Source of the DNA: Sacculina carcini | Taxonomy: Eukaryota; Arthropoda; Thecostraca; Sacculinidae | Assembly: GCA_916048095.2 (NCBI GenBank) | Contig: OU696577.1 | Span: 6,422,940-6,486,939, forward strand | DNA length: 64,000 nt | Direction: 5' to 3' | In this document: positions 59,647 through 64,000 of the stretch, one piece after another | Numbering within the stretch: position 1 is the first letter of the stretch | Layout: every line of letters starts with the position of its first letter | Position numbers and translations under genes: made by a program | The notes under the pieces: model-generated | Database searches by the model: none | Told to the model about the DNA's origin: nothing | What the model saw: only the letters and a program-made list of their open reading frames with translations

Positions 59647-62608
59647 GTGCGTGTAGCGAACATATTATACGTAACTTGTGTCACATCACTTGCCACATGC
59701 ATCGCTTTTCGCAAATTTCTCATTTTTACCTCTTGTCGTGTCATGAATCTTTATACTTTTTCTTCAAGTATTGCTCAAATCGAACTGTACAGTGATATGA
59801 ACAATAATACAATACATTCACACGAATATCCAAGTGGGACACTTTAATGAAAACTTGTAGACTCAACCGCTTGACATTCGTCTGGGCATGTTTAGGACTC
59901 GTGGTTGTCAAAATATAAATAAATTCATATCAGGGACCATTGCACTCTCAAAAGGAATCCTTGATTTTCAGAACCACTGTCTACTTTAGTGAAAAATAAA
60001 TGCTAATGCCTAGCTTGACGAAAAACCACCGTATCATCAGGTTTAGTTGGAAGCGAATAAATAACACAGTAGACAAAGGCGAGTGTTTGGTTTGTGAAAA
60101 TGTATGTGTGATGATATGACGATCAGAGGAGGCAGCGTGTACATCGGTCTGAACGTGATTGTCGTGAGGTGAACGGCGAGTGTGGTGATGACGATGATGA
60201 TGGTCGAGCTCGACATGATGATGGCGTGGATGCAGCGTGTCGTGTCTCTGTCGGCGATACTTGCGCTCGTTCTGCATCCAACATCAACATGCCGAACACT
60301 CGGTCGTCGTGCGGAAATCTCGCCGGGGATGCATTCAGTTGTGTATCGCCTGATAACAAATCCCGCGCTCATGTTGGCGCTTCGTCGTCGTCCCTCGGAT
60401 CCAATCGAGGTACTCTCTCTCTGTCTGTTTCTTTGTATTTTTATGTGGTTTTCAAGTAGCTTAGACGCTGAAAACTTTGTGCCCAAGGTTTGTATTTCAA
60501 ACATGGCTTTGGCTAGTTTATTATCATATATATTTAAGTCCATCGGGAGTGAATTTTCTACTGTAGATGGGTGCACAGCGGTTCACAAGTGTTCTTTTAA
60601 ACAAGTTTGTACTGGATAACTGTGTGTGTGTCGCGTAGTGTCTCCGTTGTGGCTGTTACAAGAGGCGACCATGTTACGACTGACCATCGTCAGCGTGAGT
60701 TTTCGGCGGTCGTTCGTGGAGACGGCGGTGTCTTCTTGTGAGGCACGCGGCCACGTGCAGCTGTGTCTGCAGTACTTTCTACCGCTGGACGGCAGTGTGT
60801 CCGACAGTCGCCGATCGCACGGCCGGGTCACGGGTCACAAGTTGACCTCAGGTCAGTCGCCTTAGACACACTCACAATGCTTGCCTTTCTGGTGTGGTTT
60901 CGCTTGTTTTTTCAAGTTTCACCGTGGCTGTTAACGATTTTGTCTGCTTGTAACGCAGACGGCTGCACTCAATCTTGCGCCAATTTCTGATTGTTTTTTA
61001 TTTGCTGTTGATGCGGTGAACGGGTGACTGTTCTATCTATAGATATGCCGATGAATCATCGTTGTGTCGTGCCGGTGGCAATAACGGCGGCTGGACTGCG
61101 TTACTGGCGCGTGGCCGAGCTGCAACTGGTCGCCGAGGCTCATCTGACGCCCTCTGGCGGCGATAACAGCAACTGCGTGCATCGGCAGTGGACACTGGCC
61201 GTTGGCAGCGTGCCAATGAAGCGTCTTTTGCGTGCTCCTCGGCTGTGTCTCAGCGTACAGGTGCCGCTGAGTCTGCGCAGTCACCATTCTGCGGCCGGCG
61301 CGTCAGTGTCTGGCCAGGTGGGCCACGTGTCAGTTATTCTGCGATTGACAAGCGACAGAGCCGAGTTCACCAGCGCTCTGCACGAGCTGTGGCCGTCCAG
61401 CACCGCCGTCGCTCCTGCTGCCTTGTCTTGCTGCTCTTCGACATCTTCATCATCATCCACGTCGACTACGGTGTCTTCTTGTTCTGAAAACGGTGTTGTG
61501 AGGACGGTATCTGCTGGTGACAAAGCGAATTCGTCTCAGGCAAGGCGCGATTCTACCGTATCTTCGCGTCCGGCTCGTGATCAACATGATGATGTCGGTC
61601 ACACATCATCCTCATCATCATCACCATCATCACAGTCCGACTGCTTACTGCATCATTCAAACAACAATCAGGTTGATGTTCATCTCTGATATTGCTTATT
61701 TGCTTGTGAAGATTAGGGTTTTTTCGAATATAATTGTTATTGCACTGTATTCAGTTCTCGACTAGTCAAATCTTCTTGTCTGAACTCATGTTTGTGCCGT
61801 TAACATTGGTCTGTTGGCTTACCCTTTTGTATTGGCCGTTTTTAACTTGGCTTCTAGAGCTTATAAGGCTGTTGGTTATTTTGTGTTGCCAGTGGTTATT
61901 CATGCAGTTCACCATGAACGCGCACACACACAGAGACATTAGAGCATGATAGTTGTCTTGACCAACACGTACTTTTGTCAACAACAATAGTGGTATTGTG
62001 TTTGAAAACCACTGATAATTATATCGTTTGTGATTGGGTTGTAGGGATACACGGTCACTCACATTGAAATTGCATATATGATAATTAGCTACTATGTTAC
62101 ATGTATCTTGTTTATCAAACCACAAATTATATGTATATACGGCCTATTTCGCCTTGTTTGTCGACTTTACTATTAGTAAGAACAATAATGGGCTTCATTT
62201 ATCGTGCAGTTAGAGACTAATGTACTGTGTTTGCGTGCTTTATTCGGCGTATCTGCATAATCTTGTAATCAACTCATTGATTTGGTCTGTAATATTTTGT
62301 AATCAGCTTGCATTTGTTCATTTGTTGCTACGCACGTGCATTTGTGTTTGTTTGTTGGGTTTATTTCCACTTTTTTACGGCACAATCATTTCAAACTAAT
62401 ATACAAAATACCAAATGGCAGAAATGTGCGTTGAGCAGCAAAGCTCCTATACGAACATGAGTTATGTGTGTGAATTATTGTACAATCAAACAATGATTAA
62501 GACAACGACTACGCGGCTGCATCAGGTAATACAACATATTTATATAATAAACACGCAACAAATATGAATATATCACACAACTGTGTACAAATGTGTGTAT
62601 ATATATAA

Positions 62609-62640
<32 letters not shown>

Positions 62641-62822
62641 TGGGCGGCAGAGCGTGCGTTTGTTGTGGCGCGTGCAGGTGGGAGGTGCCGTGTCAACAGC
62701 GGCACGTGGTCGCCACTGTCTGGCTGGCACATGGCTGGTGTTGCGTGCTCCCTGGCTGCCGGCCGGCGCGCCCACTCCCAGACATCACGTGTGGACGCCC
62801 ATCAGACCACGCTATAACCTCG
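58798..62822 (+). CDS. C2CD3: C2CD3-like centriole protein gene, five exons seen, continues past the window
   Basis: C2CD3 sits at centriolar satellites and distal centrioles and is needed for centriole elongation, distal appendages and ciliogenesis. Joined exons 1-4 give 658 codons in frame and exon 5 continues the frame. Similarity to vertebrate C2CD3 (recalled) is in order: a helix (LQTRGDLLRSRLADLM), an SPTLSVTPPDSEMD segment, then a C2 domain in exons 3-4 with QEATMLRLTIVSV, LCLQYFLPLD, CVVPVAITAAGLRYW and AVGSVPMKRLL. Exon 5 looks like the start of the next C2 domain (GTWLVLRAPWLPAG, YNLVSV). The N-terminal C2 domain of vertebrate C2CD3 is absent or in an unrecognised upstream exon. Identity is moderate, from motif order not a search. 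Confidence 0.6.
59647..60126 (+). other. intron of the C2CD3-like gene
   Basis: AT-rich, nothing recognised. The acceptor chosen (gacgatcag) has a poor pyrimidine tract and could be wrong. Confidence 0.4.
60127..60409 (+). CDS. C2CD3: C2CD3-like exon 2
   Basis: 94 codons plus one base to donor GTACTC. Acidic run GDDDDDGRARHDDG then Ser-rich; no domain. Supported by an open frame and phase agreement on both sides. Confidence 0.5.
60639..60851 (+). CDS. C2CD3: C2CD3-like exon 3: first half of a C2 domain
   Basis: Acceptor gtcgcgtag after TG repeats, donor GTCAGT. VSPLWLLQEATMLRLTIVSV and HVQLCLQYFLPLDGS align with C2CD3 [20 protein letters not shown] and FFVEYHFPVGFS. Confidence 0.7.
61043..61671 (+). 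CDS. C2CD3: C2CD3-like exon 4: second half of the C2 domain and Ser-rich linker
   Basis: Acceptor ctatag; donor GTTGAT is weak, and without splicing the frame ends at TGA 61687. CVVPVAITAAGLRYWRVAEL, LAVGSVPMKRLL and GHVSVILRLTSDR align with C2CD3 [33 protein letters not shown] and GPLKVTMELITDN. Confidence 0.7.
61672..62650 (+). other. intron of the C2CD3-like gene, with shared repeat 62345-62610
   Basis: 61672-62344 has nothing recognised. From about 62345 it is the same ~290-bp repeat found before liprin exon 13, then (TG)n (62612-62640) and acceptor gggcggcag. Confidence 0.6.
62651..62822 (+). CDS. C2CD3: C2CD3-like exon 5 (3' end uncertain)
   Basis: SVRLLWRVQVGG, GTWLVLRAPWLPAG and RYNLVSV fit the opening strands of the next C2 domain (C2CD3 LLLHVLLMVPDG, VYLNCKLFSTEE, VFNFSQV). 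Donor GTCACT at 62823 or GTCTCG at 62818; otherwise the frame runs through a CT repeat to TAA at 62862. Confidence 0.5.
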
Positions 62823-63214
62823 TCTCGGTCACTACCCTCTCTCTCTCTCTCACACGGCAATAAGTCAACGATCAATGTAACAAACAAAAATGCTATCAAC
62901 GATTCAAATACACATTTGATCTCTAGAAGGCAGGACAGACGAATCATTTACTTTAGTCTAACTTAACTTAACTTTAACTTTGCGCACTACAAATTGGTGA
63001 GAACACTGCGTTTGGTATTGGTAGCGCTGGAAAGTATTGGCAAGTGTATATGGTTGCATTGCGTAAACATAAAACTTGTGCGTTGTCATCAGTGCCGGGT
63101 GGGCTTGGTAATTTATTGTTTTGTGTTAAAATGAGGGATATTCACGTCGGGAATTTGTTGTCTCCTGGTTGTACCTAATACTGGTGCTGTGATGTACTAG
63201 CTGAAATACTAGAT
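62823..63214. other. unannotated sequence after C2CD3-like exon 5
   Basis: A short CT run at 62834-62851, then AT-rich sequence; no exon recognised. Confidence 0.4.
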
Positions 63215-63454
63215 CAGTGGTTCTTAACATGTGGGGAATCGAAGAGTCGCCAAGTGGGAAGCTAAAGGTCGGACAGAAGTACAAATGTGTGTTTTTATCT
63301 ATTCAAATTCGTTTATTTTTGTTTCTTTTGACCTCTTGACATTTACTTTGATATAACAACTGAATTTATTGAATTCATCAGCGCTGATGTGGAAAATGAA
63401 GAGATGGCTCATCAAGAAGCGGGGAATCAGAGAAAAAATGGTTAATTACCACTG
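63215..63454. mobile_element. hAT-type MITE, CAGTGGTTCTTAACATG end
   Basis: Left end CAGTGGTTCTTAACATG, right end ATGGTTAATTACCACTG; flanks TACTAGAT and TACTAGAA match 7 of 8. 240 bp. Same family as 27683-28034. Confidence 0.8.
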
Positions 63455-64000
63455 TACTAGAAAGAACACGATATACTAGATGTGGGGATATAGAGCCGTG
63501 AAATAATACTGCGTTTTGTTCTGCTAATATTATTGCTCTACTGGCTATTTCGTCCAAAAGCAACAAATATGCTATTGTTTCAGTTCTATGGTATTACACT
63601 TTAAAAGAACATAACAAAACATAACAATACCTCATATAACCGTTTACAATACAGAACATACAAGTGTAATATAGAGGTAATAAAATCAATCAATACGCGC
63701 AGCTATACACACAAGTAAAAATAGGCGCGGTGGGCCACAGTGTACATACGCGCAGCGAGCAACAATGTTGCGTAAGCACATTGCACACAGTGACAATAAC
63801 GTTCGCGTTGCAAAGGTGCAATTGCTTGAAGATATTCAACAGCAAACTCCAGGAGAGGTGTAGTCACTTGTCCGAGCTAGTGGATTATCTTACAAGCATT
63901 TATATAAGTATTTATATAGGCATTTATATAATCTACAAACAAAAATTAGAAATGGGCGACACACCCAGACAGAGGTGTAGTCACTCTCTGAAAAGCGCCA
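63455..64000. other. window end, nothing recognised
   Basis: Short direct repeats only: GAGGTGTAGTCACT at 63855 and 63972, and ATTTATATA three times at 63900-63930. Confidence 0.4.

Overview
The window is nuclear DNA of a ciliated bilaterian animal. It carries a spliced liprin-alpha gene (a synaptic scaffold), a metazoan-type peptide:N-glycanase with a C-terminal PAW domain, the intraflagellar transport gene IFT88 and a probable homolog of the centriole gene C2CD3. Introns are large and AT-rich, exons are GC-richer, and TG/CA microsatellites and small hAT-type transposons are everywhere. I cannot name the species; nothing here points to a prokaryote, organelle or free virus.

Layout. (1) 1-5829: three related hAT-type elements and no recognisable exon. 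(2) 5830-35011, plus strand: 17 predicted exons of liprin-alpha, 3324 coding bases in one continuous frame (1107 codons plus stop); its N-terminal exons lie before the window or were missed. The 13.8 kb intron 7024-20841 holds LINE remnants and many miniature transposons. (3) 35012-35988: liprin 3' UTR, converging on (4) 35989-37449, minus strand: an intronless PNGase (NGLY1-like). (5) 37950-42481: a young, apparently complete Ty3/gypsy-type LTR retrotransposon with 265-bp LTRs (one mismatch seen), a 5-bp target duplication and open gag-protease and pol frames, sitting about 500 bp upstream of the PNGase start. (6) 42482-52680: gene-poor DNA with a purine-rich strand, a TIR MITE, an LTR fragment, a 1036-bp hAT element with perfect 8-bp target duplication, a decayed minus-strand pseudogene with cyclin-like traces, a Pao-type gag trace and a MITE split by a nested hAT copy. 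(7) 52922-55465, plus: intronless IFT88 with a perfect palindromic X-box 218 bp upstream. (8) 56593-58183: two near-identical 439-445-bp LTR-like direct repeats around a 707-bp non-autonomous core. (9) 58798-62822 and probably beyond, plus: at least five exons of a C2CD3-like gene. (10) 62823-64000: one more hAT MITE and little else.

How the genes relate: IFT88 and the C2CD3-like protein both serve cilium assembly (IFT-B train; centriole and distal appendage maturation) and lie head-to-tail about 3.3 kb apart, the first with a canonical RFX site and the second with a matching half-site. Liprin-alpha (active-zone scaffold) and PNGase (cytosolic deglycosylation in ERAD) are convergent neighbours with no obvious functional link.

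Most unusual signals: liprin introns very often have TG tracts just before the acceptor, several with CA tracts just after the donor, so that intron ends are complementary; two liprin donors appear to be GC rather than GT; and a ~290-bp repeat lies just upstream of an exon in both liprin-alpha and the C2CD3-like gene. Family identities and alignments are from memory without database searches.
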